NCBI GenBank assembly: GCA_036265935.1
Contig: DATAOB010000076.1
Coordinates: forward strand, 47,364 to 111,363
Source of the DNA: JAFASC01 sp036265935
Lineage (GTDB): Bacteria > Pseudomonadota > Alphaproteobacteria > Rhizobiales > Beijerinckiaceae
Length of the DNA: 64,000 nt
Direction of reading: 5' to 3'
In this document: piece after piece, positions 16,163 to 24,841 of the stretch
Position numbering within the stretch: position 1 is the first letter of the stretch
Layout: each line of letters begins with the position of its first letter
Notes under the pieces: generated by a model
What the model saw: the letters and a program-made list of their open reading frames with translations, nothing else
Told to the model about the DNA's origin: nothing
The model's database searches: none
Translations under genes and position numbers: made by a program

Positions 16163-18622
16163 ATGCGATTTCCGCCCCGCAACGCTCTGCGGCTCCTACC
16201 CCTTCTTGCGATTTGCCTGTTCTGCCTCGCGGCGCTGGCGCAGACCGATTCGGCACCGCCGCCCGCTCCGCCGCTCACGCCCACGCATCGCGTCGATCAG
16301 GCGCGCGCCGCGCTCGATCAGCTTGAGAAGGAACTTTCGAACCGTACGGTCTCCGACGCGCAGCTCGCCGAACTCCGCGGAAAAATCGATCCGATCGAAA
16401 CCAGCGCCAAGGAGGTCGATGCCGAGCTGACGCCGGTCCTCGCCGGCATCAAGGCGCGCCTCGACCAGCTCGGAGCGAAACCCGCCGACAATGCACCGCC
16501 GGAGAGCGCGCAGGTGACTGCCGAGCGCGCCGAGCAGCAGAAGCGGCTCGCCGACGTCGACGAGGTGCTGAAGCGCGCCCGTCTCATCGCCGTGCAGGCA
16601 GATCAGATAGCCGATCACATCGCCTCGCGCCGCCGCGAGCTTTTCACGAGCGCGCTGCTCCAACGCACCAACAGTCTCTTCGATGCCAATCTATGGAGCG
16701 ATGTCGCGCGCGACCTGCCGCGCGATTTTCGCGGCACCGATATGCTGGCGTCGGACTTCTGGTCCAACGCCTCCGAGCGCCTGACCGGCTGGTGGCGCGC
16801 CGCTTTCGCGGCGATGATTCTCGCGCTCATCGCGATTTATGTGGCGGCAACCGGCATCTCGCGCCGCGTCGTCACGCATGAGCCGTCGATCGAGGACCCG
16901 ACACGTTTTCGCAAGGTGCGCGCGGCGCTTTGGATCGGCATGGTCGTTGCCGTCGTGCCGATCGCGTCGGTGACGCTGTTCTTCGCACTGTTCAACGGCT
17001 TCGACCTGATCGGCGGCCGGCTCGAACCGCTGGTGCGCGCAATCATCATCGGCGTCATTCGCATTGCGCTTGCCGCCGGACTCGCGCGTGCTTTGCTTCA
17101 GCCCTCGCGCTCGCATTGGCGGCTTGTCGACGTCAACAATTCTGTCGCGGAAAGGCTCTCGCGCCTCGCCATCTCGGTTGCGGCCATCGTTTCCGTGACA
17201 CGCATTCTCGAAGCGCTGTGGGCGGTCGTCGGCGCGACGCTTCCGGTATCGGTTCTCACCCGGGGTCTCGGCGCGCTGTTTGTCGCGGTCGCAATGGCGG
17301 TCGCGCTCTACCGCATCTTCAGGGAGCCTGAAGATGCGAATGAGTGCCTCGGCCCGCGTGTCGTCACACGACGCGACTGGTCCGCACCCCTGCGCTTCGC
17401 CGCCTGGGGCGCGATCCTGGTCGTCATCGCCTCGGTTGCTGTCGGCTATATCGCGCTTGCGGCTTTTGTCGTTGACCAGATCGTTTGGGTTGCCTGCGTC
17501 GGATCGCTTCTCTACCTCATGCTCGCGCTCTTGCAGGAAGTGATCGCACTGAGCTTCCAGCCGACCGCGCCGCTCGGCCGCTCGTTGATGGCGAGCGTCG
17601 GAATCAAACGTGAATCGCTCGAGCAGATCGGCATTCTGTTCTCCGGCGCGCTCCACGTCGTGCTTTTCTGTGTCGCCGCGCTGCTCGTGCTCGCGCCATG
17701 GGGCGTGCAGTCGGACGACCTTGCGAGCAGCATGCGTGCCGCGTTTTTCGGTATTACCGTCGGCGGCTTCACGATTTCGCTCTCCAGCGTCGCGGGTGCG
17801 ATCGTGCTTTTCGGTGTCGTTTATGGCGCGACGCGCGGCGTGCAGTATTGGCTCGAGACCCGCTATTTGCCGCATACGCATCTCGACATTGGCCTGCGCA
17901 ACTCGATCAAGACGAGCTTTGGCTATGTCGGCTTCATCGTCGCGGTTGCTCTGGCACTCGGCTATCTCGGACTAAGTCTCGAAAAGCTCGCGATCATCGC
18001 GGGCGCCCTATCAGTCGGCATCGGTTTCGGTCTGCAATCGATCGTCAACAATTTCGTTTCCGGTCTGATCCTTTTATGGGAGCGGGCCATTCGAGTCGGC
18101 GATTGGATCGTCGTCGGTGACGAGCAGGGGTTCGTCCGGCGCATCAGCGTGCGCTCGACCGAGATCGAGACGTTCGATCGCGCGATGATGATCGTGCCGA
18201 ACTCGAACCTCATCACCGGCGTGGTGAAAAACTGGGTACGCACGGATCGCGTCGGCCGTCTGAAAATCTCGCTTTCGGTGCAGTCCGGCGCCGATCCCGA
18301 AAAGGTGCGCGAGCTGTTGATCGGGGCGGCGAAAGCCCACGATCTCGTTCTCTCGATTCCGGCGCCGCAAGTGCTGCTGAACGCGGTCGAGGCGGCGGCG
18401 TACAAATACGACCTCTTTGCCTATGTGGATGACGTTGAGACCTCGCAGCGGGTGAAGAGCGAATTGCTCTTCGAAATCCATCGCCGCTTCAAGGCAGCGA
18501 ATGTCAGCCTGGGCGCGCCGGTCGCGCCGACTGTGGTCGAACTTGCCAATATCGATCGGCTGGAGGGGCTGCTTTCGGGCCAGCGCCCGGAAGGCCCGCG
18601 AATCGTCGGCGGGAAAAGCTGA
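16163..18622 (+). CDS. Large MscS-family mechanosensitive channel with DUF3772 N-terminus
   Basis: An 819-residue inner-membrane protein. It has a signal peptide (LRLLPLLAICLFCLAALAQ), a periplasmic DUF3772-like helical region of about 200 residues (HRVDQARAALDQLEKEL, ASRRRELFTSALLQRTNSLFD), around ten predicted membrane spans, and a C-terminal MscS core. The pore helix and beta domain read LAIIAGALSVGIGFGLQSIV, NNFVSGLILLWERAIRVGDW and VRRISVRSTEIETFDRAMMI followed by VPNSN. It should open on hypo-osmotic tension and release solutes. The ATG at 16163 was preferred to one at 16121 because it gives a normal signal peptide. Confidence 0.92.
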   Translation: MRFPPRNALRLLPLLAICLFCLAALAQTDSAPPPAPPLTPTHRVDQARAALDQLEKELSNRTVSDAQLAELRGKIDPIETSAKEVDAELTPVLAGIKARLDQLGAKPADNAPPESAQVTAERAEQQKRLADVDEVLKRARLIAVQADQIADHIASRRRELFTSALLQRTNSLFDANLWSDVARDLPRDFRGTDMLASDFWSNASERLTGWWRAAFAAMILALIAIYVAATGISRRVVTHEPSIEDPTRFRKVRAALWIGMVVAVVPIASVTLFFALFNGFDLIGGRLEPLVRAIIIGVIRIALAAGLARALLQPSRSHWRLVDVNNSVAERLSRLAISVAAIVSVTRILEALWAVVGATLPVSVLTRGLGALFVAVAMAVALYRIFREPEDANECLGPRVVTRRDWSAPLRFAAWGAILVVIASVAVGYIALAAFVVDQIVWVACVGSLLYLMLALLQEVIALSFQPTAPLGRSLMASVGIKRESLEQIGILFSGALHVVLFCVAALLVLAPWGVQSDDLASSMRAAFFGITVGGFTISLSSVAGAIVLFGVVYGATRGVQYWLETRYLPHTHLDIGLRNSIKTSFGYVGFIVAVALALGYLGLSLEKLAIIAGALSVGIGFGLQSIVNNFVSGLILLWERAIRVGDWIVVGDEQGFVRRISVRSTEIETFDRAMMIVPNSNLITGVVKNWVRTDRVGRLKISLSVQSGADPEKVRELLIGAAKAHDLVLSIPAPQVLLNAVEAAAYKYDLFAYVDDVETSQRVKSELLFEIHRRFKAANVSLGAPVAPTVVELANIDRLEGLLSGQRPEGPRIVGGKS

Positions 18623-18662
18623 CCTTCACGCTCTCTCAACACAGATCAATGATGATAGGACC

Positions 18663-19169
18663 ATGCAAAAACACGCGCCCGCTCTTCTCCTGATCATCGC
18701 AATCCTCGCGCTTGGCGGCTGTGCCGAAGCGCCAACACCCTCCTCGGGTGAGCCATCCTTTTATAAGGACCTTGCGGCGCATGAGGCGCGAGTCGATGCC
18801 GGTGCGGCGCGCGAGATGATCTCGCTCTATCGCCGCAATCACGGCCTCGGTCCTGTCGCGATCGATCCGAACCTCGAGGATGCCGCACGCAATCAGGTGA
18901 TGGCTATGGCGCGCGCCGACAAACTGAGCCACGAGGTGGGCGGCAATTTCACCGCACGGCTCGACGGCGCGGGATTTACGAAAAACGCCGCTGTCGAAAA
19001 TGTCTCCGCCGGCTATCACACGCTCGCCGAAGCGTTTTCCGGCTGGCGTCAATCCAAACCGCATAACGAGAACATGCTCAATCCGCGGATGCGCCGCATG
19101 GGCATCGCCACGGCTTACGCGCCGGCCTCCAAATACAAGGTGTTCTGGGTTTTGGTTATGGCGGATTGA
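18663..19169 (+). CDS. CAP/SCP-domain lipoprotein
   Basis: A 168-residue exported protein. The N-terminus has a lipoprotein signal (LLLIIAILALGGCAEA, lipobox LGGC), so it is probably anchored in a membrane facing the periplasm. The remainder is a CAP (SCP/PR-1/YkwD) domain: AREMISLYRRNHGLGPVAID, ARADKLSHEVGGNF, AAVENVSAGYHTLAEAFSGW and SKPHNENMLNPRMRRMGIA, including the family His and Glu positions. The biochemical role of bacterial CAP proteins is unsettled. It lies 40 bp after the MscS gene and may be co-transcribed. Confidence 0.88.
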   Translation: MQKHAPALLLIIAILALGGCAEAPTPSSGEPSFYKDLAAHEARVDAGAAREMISLYRRNHGLGPVAIDPNLEDAARNQVMAMARADKLSHEVGGNFTARLDGAGFTKNAAVENVSAGYHTLAEAFSGWRQSKPHNENMLNPRMRRMGIATAYAPASKYKVFWVLVMAD

Positions 19170-19185
19170 GCCGCGGCGTTTTGCA

Positions 19186-19710
19186 CTATCGAGCCGGCTG
19201 GGATCGCGATGAGAAATCGGAACTTTCGATCTGATCGACCAGGAACTGCTCGGCGCGCCGCCAGGCTTCGTCATCATCCCCGCGAAACGACAGCAGCCTC
19301 TCAAAGGCGACCTTGTCATCGCGTAGATCGATGATCTGCGCTTTTGCCCGGCCGACAAGCGTGCTCATCTTGTGAACCGCTCCGACCAAAAGATAGCGTG
19401 CGCCAGAAATCCGCGCCTGGGTGAGAACAGCGGCTGCGTCCTCGTTGCACGGCCGCGACTCGCAGGCAAAGCGGATGACGCGATGCTGATTGGCGAGGTC
19501 GCTCCGCAAGGCCGCGCCGAACGCCGCGAGCCGGGCCTCATGCTGCTGGCGCTGGTCCCTCGGCTCGCCCGACGTATCGACGAAACCAAATTCGCCGACG
19601 GCGAGGAGAGGCTTCTCCGCATAGCTTTGCGCACATGCGGCGCTCGACAGGAGCGCCGTCGCCAAGATGCTCGCGGCGAGCCGCGCCGCCGATGCGGGAC
19701 GATGGTTCAC
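19186..19710 (-). CDS. Exported DUF2380/DUF3280-like protein
   Basis: A protein of about 174 residues with a signal peptide (ARLAASILATALLSSAACAQ) and a domain that I recognise as DUF2380/DUF3280-like: VGEFGFVDTSGEPRDQRQQH, RLAAFGAALRSDLANQ, ISGARYLLVGAVHKMSTLVG, RAKAQIIDLRDDKVAFERLL and FRGDDDEAWRRAEQFL. The family is found in proteobacteria, often near quinoprotein dehydrogenase genes, and its function is unknown. The start is uncertain: I chose a GTG at 19710, which gives a sensible signal peptide. It is convergent with the CAP lipoprotein gene. Confidence 0.7.
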   Translation of the reverse strand: MNHRPASAARLAASILATALLSSAACAQSYAEKPLLAVGEFGFVDTSGEPRDQRQQHEARLAAFGAALRSDLANQHRVIRFACESRPCNEDAAAVLTQARISGARYLLVGAVHKMSTLVGRAKAQIIDLRDDKVAFERLLSFRGDDDEAWRRAEQFLVDQIESSDFSSRSQPAR

Positions 19711-19756
19711 ATGCAATGATTGCGAATGGCATCGCCCTTCGCAATCTGAAATCCGA

Positions 19757-19918
19757 TCACTTCCCGCCCGCGCCGCCGGCGCCGCCGCCCGCTGTGGAAC
19801 CTTGCCCCTGGCCCGCGGCATTGCCGCCGGTCTGGCCGGCACCCGCCTGCGCCATCGAGCCGTTGATCGCCAGCAGGCTGACGATGCCGGCGAGTGCGAG
19901 TACGTAAACCGTTTTCAT
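19757..19918 (-). CDS. Small secreted Gly/Ala/Gln-rich protein
   Basis: A 53-residue frame starting at the ATG at 19918 with a strong AGAGGA ribosome-binding site a few bases upstream. It begins MKTVYVLALAGIVSLLAING with a likely cleavage after SMAQA, and the mature part of about 28 residues is almost entirely Gly, Ala, Gln, Thr and Ser (GQTGGNAAGQGQG). It ends at 19757, between the DUF2380-like gene and the divergent dioxygenase gene. I recognise no family. The signal peptide and RBS make it a believable gene despite the low-complexity tail. Confidence 0.6.
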   Translation of the reverse strand: MKTVYVLALAGIVSLLAINGSMAQAGAGQTGGNAAGQGQGSTAGGGAGGAGGK

Positions 19919-20101
19919 TTCCGTCCTCTTTTGCATTCAGCGGCAGGAGAAAGGAGCGGCCACGACTTTAGTTCAAGACCACTGCTTTGCCGTGGTGCAA
20001 ACGCGAAGCTGAGCCGATGAAGCGTCGATTCTTGACAAGGCGGAAGCCGGGCGCGAGCGTCCGCGGCAATCCACGCAAAACCACCGGATCGGAGCCCGAA
20101 A

Positions 20102-21034
20102 ATGTCGTTGAGCCGTGTTGCCGAAGCTCCAGCCCGTTCGGGAATTATCGACAGCGTCGACGATGTCACGCCTGTCGTCATCGCTTCGATCGCCAAGACG
20201 AAAGACCCACGGGCGAAGGAGATCATGGAAGCCTTCATCCGCCACATCCACGCCTTCGCCAAAGAGGTGCGCCTCACCGAAGCGGAGTGGGAAATCGGCG
20301 TCGATTTCCTCAACCGCATCGGCAAGCAGACGACGGGCACGCATAACGAAGGCGTCCTCTTTTCCGATGCGATCGGTCTTTCGACGCTGGTCTGCTTGAT
20401 GAACAACGGCCAGAACGGCGCCACCGAAACGGCGGCGGCACTGCTCGGGCCGTTCTGGCGCATGCATTCGCCGCGCACCGAGAACGGCGGCTCGATCGTG
20501 CGCTCGCCGACGCCAGGGCCGGAGCTCTTCGCCGATTGCCGCGTGGTGGATCATCGCGGACAGCCGATCGCCGGCGTCGAAGTCGATGTCTGGCAATCGT
20601 CTCCGGCGGGCATGTACGAGAACCAGGACGAGGGCCAGGCCGACATGAACCTACGCGGAAAATTCATGACTGGCGCGGACGGGCGCTTCTCATTTCGCTC
20701 GGTGAAGCCTGCCGGCTATCCCATTCCGATGGACGGGCCGGCTGGAGATATGATCAGGCTGCAGGGCCGCGAGCATTACCGGCCGGCGCACCTGCACGTC
20801 CTCTGCTATAAGCCGGGCTTCAAGACGCTGATCACGCAGGTCTTCGTCGACGACGACGAGCACCTCGAATCCGACGTTGTTTACGGCGTGACCAGCGCGC
20901 TGATCGGCGGCTATGTCCGCCATGAGACCGGTACGCCGCCGGCGCCCGGCATGAAGGCGCCGTGGTACAGTCTCGACTACACGTTCCACATGGAGCCTGG
21001 CGAAGCGCATCTGCCGAAGCCGCCGATCGCTTAA
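20102..21034 (+). CDS. Intradiol ring-cleavage dioxygenase (catechol/hydroxyquinol type)
   Basis: A 310-residue non-haem Fe(III) dioxygenase that opens catechol-like rings between the two hydroxyls to give muconate or maleylacetate-type products. The N-terminal helical dimerisation domain (EIMEAFIRHIHAFAKEVRLTE, read as IMEAFIRHIHAFAKEV) is followed by LLGPFWRMHSPRTENGGSI and the beta-sandwich. Iron ligands fit Tyr in PAGYPIPMDGPAGDM, Tyr in EHYRPAHLHVLCYKPGF and the two His of the same segment. The architecture favours the catechol/hydroxyquinol group over protocatechuate dioxygenase subunits. It heads a run of seven plus-strand genes. Confidence 0.9.
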   Translation: MSLSRVAEAPARSGIIDSVDDVTPVVIASIAKTKDPRAKEIMEAFIRHIHAFAKEVRLTEAEWEIGVDFLNRIGKQTTGTHNEGVLFSDAIGLSTLVCLMNNGQNGATETAAALLGPFWRMHSPRTENGGSIVRSPTPGPELFADCRVVDHRGQPIAGVEVDVWQSSPAGMYENQDEGQADMNLRGKFMTGADGRFSFRSVKPAGYPIPMDGPAGDMIRLQGREHYRPAHLHVLCYKPGFKTLITQVFVDDDEHLESDVVYGVTSALIGGYVRHETGTPPAPGMKAPWYSLDYTFHMEPGEAHLPKPPIA

Positions 21035-21039
21035 AGAGC

Positions 21040-21801
21040 ATGGCGTCTGGGCATTCGCTTGCCGGCAAGACGGCGCTCGTCATTGGGGGCGCCGGCGGCA
21101 TCGGCGCAGCCTCGGCCCGGCTCTTCGCCGAGGCCGGCGCGAGAGTGGCGGTGACGCACCGGCCGGGTGGCGAGGCGGCAGCGCGCGCCGAGCCTCTCGT
21201 CAAGGCGATGCCTGGCGGGGGGCACATCGCCATCCCCGCCGATATCACCGAGACTGCAACGCTGATCGCGGCCCGCGACGCAATCCAACGCGGCTTCGGC
21301 CGCCTCGATATCCTCGTCAACAGCGCCGGCTTTACGAAACCTATCCCGCATGGGGACCTCGGGGCGCTCGACGACGACTTCATCGATCGCATGTTTGCGG
21401 TCAATTGGCGCGGCCAGTTCGCCGCGATTCGCACCTTCGCACCGATGCTGAAGGCGAGCGGCGACGGGCTGATCGTGAACATCTCGTCAATTGCCGCGTT
21501 GAACGGGGCGGGATCGAACATCGCTTACGGCGCCGCCAAGGCAGGAATTGACGTGATGGGCAAATCGTTGGCGCGCGCATTGGCGCCCGAGGTGCGGGTG
21601 ATGACGGTCTCGCCGGGCGTGGTCGCGACCGGTTTCGTGCCGGGACGCGGCGCCGAGTTCAACGAAAAGGCAGCCGCCTCGACGCCATTGAAGCGCGTCG
21701 CGACCGCGGAAGATGTCGCCGAGGCGGTGCTTGCTTGCGCGACGCATCTTTCCTATTCGACCGGCGCGACGATCGTCGTCGACGGCGGGCGGGCTTTGTA
21801 A
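21040..21801 (+). CDS. Short-chain dehydrogenase/reductase
   Basis: A 253-residue classical SDR oxidoreductase. The Rossmann glycine motif is VIGGAGGIGAASARLFAEAG, the structural NSAG is in DILVNSAGFTKPIP, the catalytic Ser-Tyr-Lys is IVNISSIAALNGAGSNIAYG followed by AAKAG, and the C-terminus closes STGATIVVDGG. The gene begins 5 bp after the dioxygenase stop and is clearly in the same operon. Substrate is unknown; context suggests a hydroxy- or keto-intermediate of the same degradation route. Confidence 0.92.
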   Translation: MASGHSLAGKTALVIGGAGGIGAASARLFAEAGARVAVTHRPGGEAAARAEPLVKAMPGGGHIAIPADITETATLIAARDAIQRGFGRLDILVNSAGFTKPIPHGDLGALDDDFIDRMFAVNWRGQFAAIRTFAPMLKASGDGLIVNISSIAALNGAGSNIAYGAAKAGIDVMGKSLARALAPEVRVMTVSPGVVATGFVPGRGAEFNEKAAASTPLKRVATAEDVAEAVLACATHLSYSTGATIVVDGGRAL

Positions 21802-21848
21802 ATTTGCAGCGCTTTGGCGCTGACGAAAACACTAAGGGAGCTGACGAA

Positions 21849-22763
21849 ATGCACATGCCGCGCGACAAAGTCATCATCACCTGTGCGGTGACGGGCAACC
21901 AGACGACGCCGGACATGACGCCGCATCTGCCGATCACGCCCGAGCAGATCGCCGACGCCTGTCTTGGTGCGGCGGAAGCGGGTGCTGCGATTGTGCATAT
22001 TCATGTGCGTGATCCTTCGACCGGCATGCCGTCGATGGAGCTTTCCTATTATCGCGACGTCGTCGAGCGCATCCGCAAGAAGAACACGGGCCTCGTGCTT
22101 AACATCACGACGGGACCTGGCGGGCGCTTCGCGCCCTCCGAGCACGATCCGAAAATCGCCGGCCCGGGCACCAATTTGATGGTGCCGGAAAAGCGTGTCG
22201 AACATATTTCGGCGCTGCGTCCGGAAATCTGTACGCTAGATTTGAACACCATGACGTTCGGCAAGGAGGTCGTGATCAACACGCCGCCGAACGTGCGGCG
22301 CATGGCGAAGGTCATCCGCGAAGCCGAAGTGAAGCCGGAGATCGAATTGTTCGATTCCGGCGACATCGCGCTGATGACCGATCTCGTGAAGGACGGCACG
22401 CTCACCGGCCCGCATTTGGTCTCGATCGTCATGGGCGTGCGCTACGGCTTTCAGGCTTCGCCCGAGACGGTGCTTTACGCGCGTGGGCTGTTGCCGGCGG
22501 ATACGCAATTTACCGCCTTCGGCACCGGGCGCTGGGGTTTTCCGGGCGTGGCGCTTTCGTATCTCTCCGGCGGCCATGTGCGCGTTGGGCTGGAGGACGG
22601 CGTGCAGATCAGCCGCGGTGTTCTCGCCGAATCGAACGCGCAGATGGTGGAGAAGGCGCGCGACATCGTCGAGAAACTCGGCGGCCAGATCGCGACCCCC
22701 GCAGATGCGCGTGAGATGCTTGGGCTCTCATCGCAAGCCTCCGGCACGCGCAAGGCGGCCTGA
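21849..22763 (+). CDS. Beta-keto acid cleavage enzyme (BKACE, DUF849)
   Basis: A 304-residue Zn-dependent TIM-barrel enzyme of the DUF849 family. Members, such as 3-keto-5-aminohexanoate cleavage enzyme, condense a beta-keto acid with acetyl-CoA and split it into acetoacetate and a new acyl-CoA. Visible features are VIITCAVTGNQTTPDMTPHL, the metal-binding AGAAIVHIHVRDPSTGMPS, LNITTGPGG, PEIELFDSGDIALM and GHVRVGLEDGVQISRG. An AAGGGAG ribosome-binding site precedes the ATG. It lies in the operon with the dioxygenase and SDR, so a beta-keto acid produced by those enzymes is the likely substrate; this is inference. Confidence 0.92.
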   Translation: MHMPRDKVIITCAVTGNQTTPDMTPHLPITPEQIADACLGAAEAGAAIVHIHVRDPSTGMPSMELSYYRDVVERIRKKNTGLVLNITTGPGGRFAPSEHDPKIAGPGTNLMVPEKRVEHISALRPEICTLDLNTMTFGKEVVINTPPNVRRMAKVIREAEVKPEIELFDSGDIALMTDLVKDGTLTGPHLVSIVMGVRYGFQASPETVLYARGLLPADTQFTAFGTGRWGFPGVALSYLSGGHVRVGLEDGVQISRGVLAESNAQMVEKARDIVEKLGGQIATPADAREMLGLSSQASGTRKAA

Positions 22764-22767
22764 GCGG

Positions 22768-23793
22768 ATGAATATCGCCGCAGGGGCAGGCACGAGGGCA
22801 AGCGTCGACGCGCGCGTTCTGCGCTTGCAAGCGAAAGCGGCCGACGCCGGTTCCGTCGATCCGCAGCTTGCGACAATGCGCTTAGTGCGCGCGCGTGACG
22901 AAGATGCACTTATCGAGATCGCTGCCGCCGGAGTAAATCCGTCAGACGTGAAAGCCGCGATGGGCATGATGCCTTACGCCGTCTTTCCGCGCACACCGGG
23001 CCGCGATTTTGCCGGCCGCGTGATCGACGGCCCGCGCGAGCTTATCGGCACGGAAGTCTTCGGCTCCTCCGGCGATCTCGGCATCCGCCGCGACGGCACC
23101 CATGCGAGCCATCTTATCGTCGAGGCCAAAGCGCTTGTGCCAAAGCCGAAGAGCGTGTCGCTCGAGGAGGCGGCGGGAATTGGCGTGCCGTTCGTTACCG
23201 CCGCCGAGGGTTTTTCGCGCGCCGGCTTTCCGCGAAGCGGCGAGACCGTTCTCATTCTGGGCGTCAATGGCAAGGTCGGACAGGCGGCGGCGCAGATCGC
23301 GACGTGGCGCGGCGCGCGCGTCATCGGCGTGGTGCGCAAACCCGAGTCTTACGAAGGCCATGCGAGCGCGCCGGTGGAGATCATCGATTCATCGCGCCGC
23401 GACGTGGCCGATGCGGTACGCGAGATGACCGATGGACACGGTGCCGAAATCGTCTTCAACACGGTCGGCGACCCGTACTTCCAGGCCGCGCATAAATCGC
23501 TCGCCAAAAAGGGCCGGCAGATTCTGATCGCCGCGATCAATCCGATCGTCGAGTTTAACATTTTCGAGTTTTACCGCGGCCGGCACACCTATGTGGGCAT
23601 CGACACGCTGACGCTCTCGTCGGTTGAAACGGCGGACGTGCTGCGCAACCTGCTGCCCGGCTTCGAGAGCGGCGCGCTAAAGCCCTTCGCGATCGAGCTG
23701 TCGAGCGTCTACCAACTGGCAAAGGCGCGCGACGCGTATCGAGCCGTCATGGGCTCCGCGCGGGGCCGTGTGCTCCTCGATCCAAAGCTTTGA
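22768..23793 (+). CDS. Zinc-independent MDR-family oxidoreductase (quinone-reductase-like)
   Basis: A 341-residue medium-chain dehydrogenase/reductase. It has the GroES-like N-terminal fold (LIEIAAAGVNPSDVKAAMGM, FPRTPGRDFAGRVI) and an NAD(P)-binding domain (ETVLILGVNGKVGQAAAQIA, GAEIVFNTVGDPYFQAA). The usual Zn-binding cysteines are absent, which places it with quinone oxidoreductase/enoyl-reductase-like members. It starts 5 bp after the BKACE stop and belongs to the same operon. Its substrate is unknown. Confidence 0.88.
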   Translation: MNIAAGAGTRASVDARVLRLQAKAADAGSVDPQLATMRLVRARDEDALIEIAAAGVNPSDVKAAMGMMPYAVFPRTPGRDFAGRVIDGPRELIGTEVFGSSGDLGIRRDGTHASHLIVEAKALVPKPKSVSLEEAAGIGVPFVTAAEGFSRAGFPRSGETVLILGVNGKVGQAAAQIATWRGARVIGVVRKPESYEGHASAPVEIIDSSRRDVADAVREMTDGHGAEIVFNTVGDPYFQAAHKSLAKKGRQILIAAINPIVEFNIFEFYRGRHTYVGIDTLTLSSVETADVLRNLLPGFESGALKPFAIELSSVYQLAKARDAYRAVMGSARGRVLLDPKL

Positions 23794-23812
23794 ATGATCT
23801 TTGGGAGATAAC

Positions 23813-24811
23813 ATGAAAAGAATGCTCGTCCGCTTCGGCGTCGCCTTCGGTTTGGCTGCGGCGCTCACGACCTTCGCCTTCGCCACGCCGCTGCGCATCG
23901 GCATCGGCTTCGGCGTCGGGTTCCTGCCGACCTTCATCCTCGAGCAGCAGAAGCTCATCGAAAAACATGCGAAAGCAGCGGGCCTCGACATCGAGCCGAC
24001 CTATCAGCGCTTCTCCGGCTCGGGCGCGATGCAGGACGCGATCCTGTCCGGCTCGGTCGATCTCGGCGTCTATGGCGTGCCGGCGTTGCTCATCGCCTGG
24101 GACAAAGCCAAGGGCACGGCCAACCAGATTTTCGGCATTTGTGGCGTCAATTCGAGCCCGCTCGTCCTTGTCACCAACAAGCCGGATGCAAAATCGCTGA
24201 AGGATCTCGGCCCGGGCGATAAAATTTCTATGCCGGCGATCGTCTCGCCACAAATGTATGTGCTGCAAATTCTCTCCGAAAAAACATTCGGCGAGGGACA
24301 AAAGGACAAGCTTAAGACGCAGGTCGTCGCGTTGCCGCACCCCGAATCGATCGGCGCGATCTTATCCGGCATCAGCGAGGTAAAGGCGTATTTCTCGACG
24401 CCGCCCTTCACGCAAATCGCGCTCGACAGCGGCAAGGCGCATAAGCTCGCTTCATCGGAAGATGCATTTGGCGGCCGCTCTTCGTTTCTCGTGCTCGGCG
24501 GCACGAAGAAATGGATCGATGCCAATCCGAAGCTCATTCCTGTGCTCGTCGCCGCGTTCCAGGAGGCGGCCGATTACATCCGCAAGGACCCGAAAGGCGC
24601 GGCTGAGATTTATCTCAAGGTCGAGCCTTCGAAAATGCTGGACGAGCCCAAGGTCGAAGCCATGCTGAAGTCGATGCCGGACGATTTCGGCACCGAGGTC
24701 CATGCGGTGAAAGCCTATGCCGATTTCATGGGCCGAACGGGCGGCTTGAAAAACGTGCCGGCATCCTGGAGCGACGTGTTCCCGGCGATTAAGGATACGA
24801 AGAGCGACTGA
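23813..24811 (+). CDS. NMT1/SsuA-like ABC transporter substrate-binding protein
   Basis: A 332-residue exported binding protein. The signal peptide is RFGVAFGLAAALTTFAFA, followed by PLRIGIGFGVGFLPTFILEQ, FSGSGAMQDAILSGSVDLGV and YGVPALLIAWDKA, the pattern of the nitrate/sulfonate/taurine (SsuA/NMT1) class. A GGGAGA ribosome-binding site precedes the ATG at 23813. No permease or ATPase gene accompanies it, which is unusual for an operon with degradation enzymes. It probably captures the substrate of the pathway, or feeds the adjacent sensor kinase; both are inference. Confidence 0.88.
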   Translation: MKRMLVRFGVAFGLAAALTTFAFATPLRIGIGFGVGFLPTFILEQQKLIEKHAKAAGLDIEPTYQRFSGSGAMQDAILSGSVDLGVYGVPALLIAWDKAKGTANQIFGICGVNSSPLVLVTNKPDAKSLKDLGPGDKISMPAIVSPQMYVLQILSEKTFGEGQKDKLKTQVVALPHPESIGAILSGISEVKAYFSTPPFTQIALDSGKAHKLASSEDAFGGRSSFLVLGGTKKWIDANPKLIPVLVAAFQEAADYIRKDPKGAAEIYLKVEPSKMLDEPKVEAMLKSMPDDFGTEVHAVKAYADFMGRTGGLKNVPASWSDVFPAIKDTKSD

Positions 24812-24841
24812 TAGCGCGGCCGCCTCAATCTCGGTTGATTC

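Noticed and set aside
16691..17881. A 396-codon minus-strand frame opposite the MscS gene
   Set aside because: Antisense to a well-conserved membrane protein; charged low-complexity translation.
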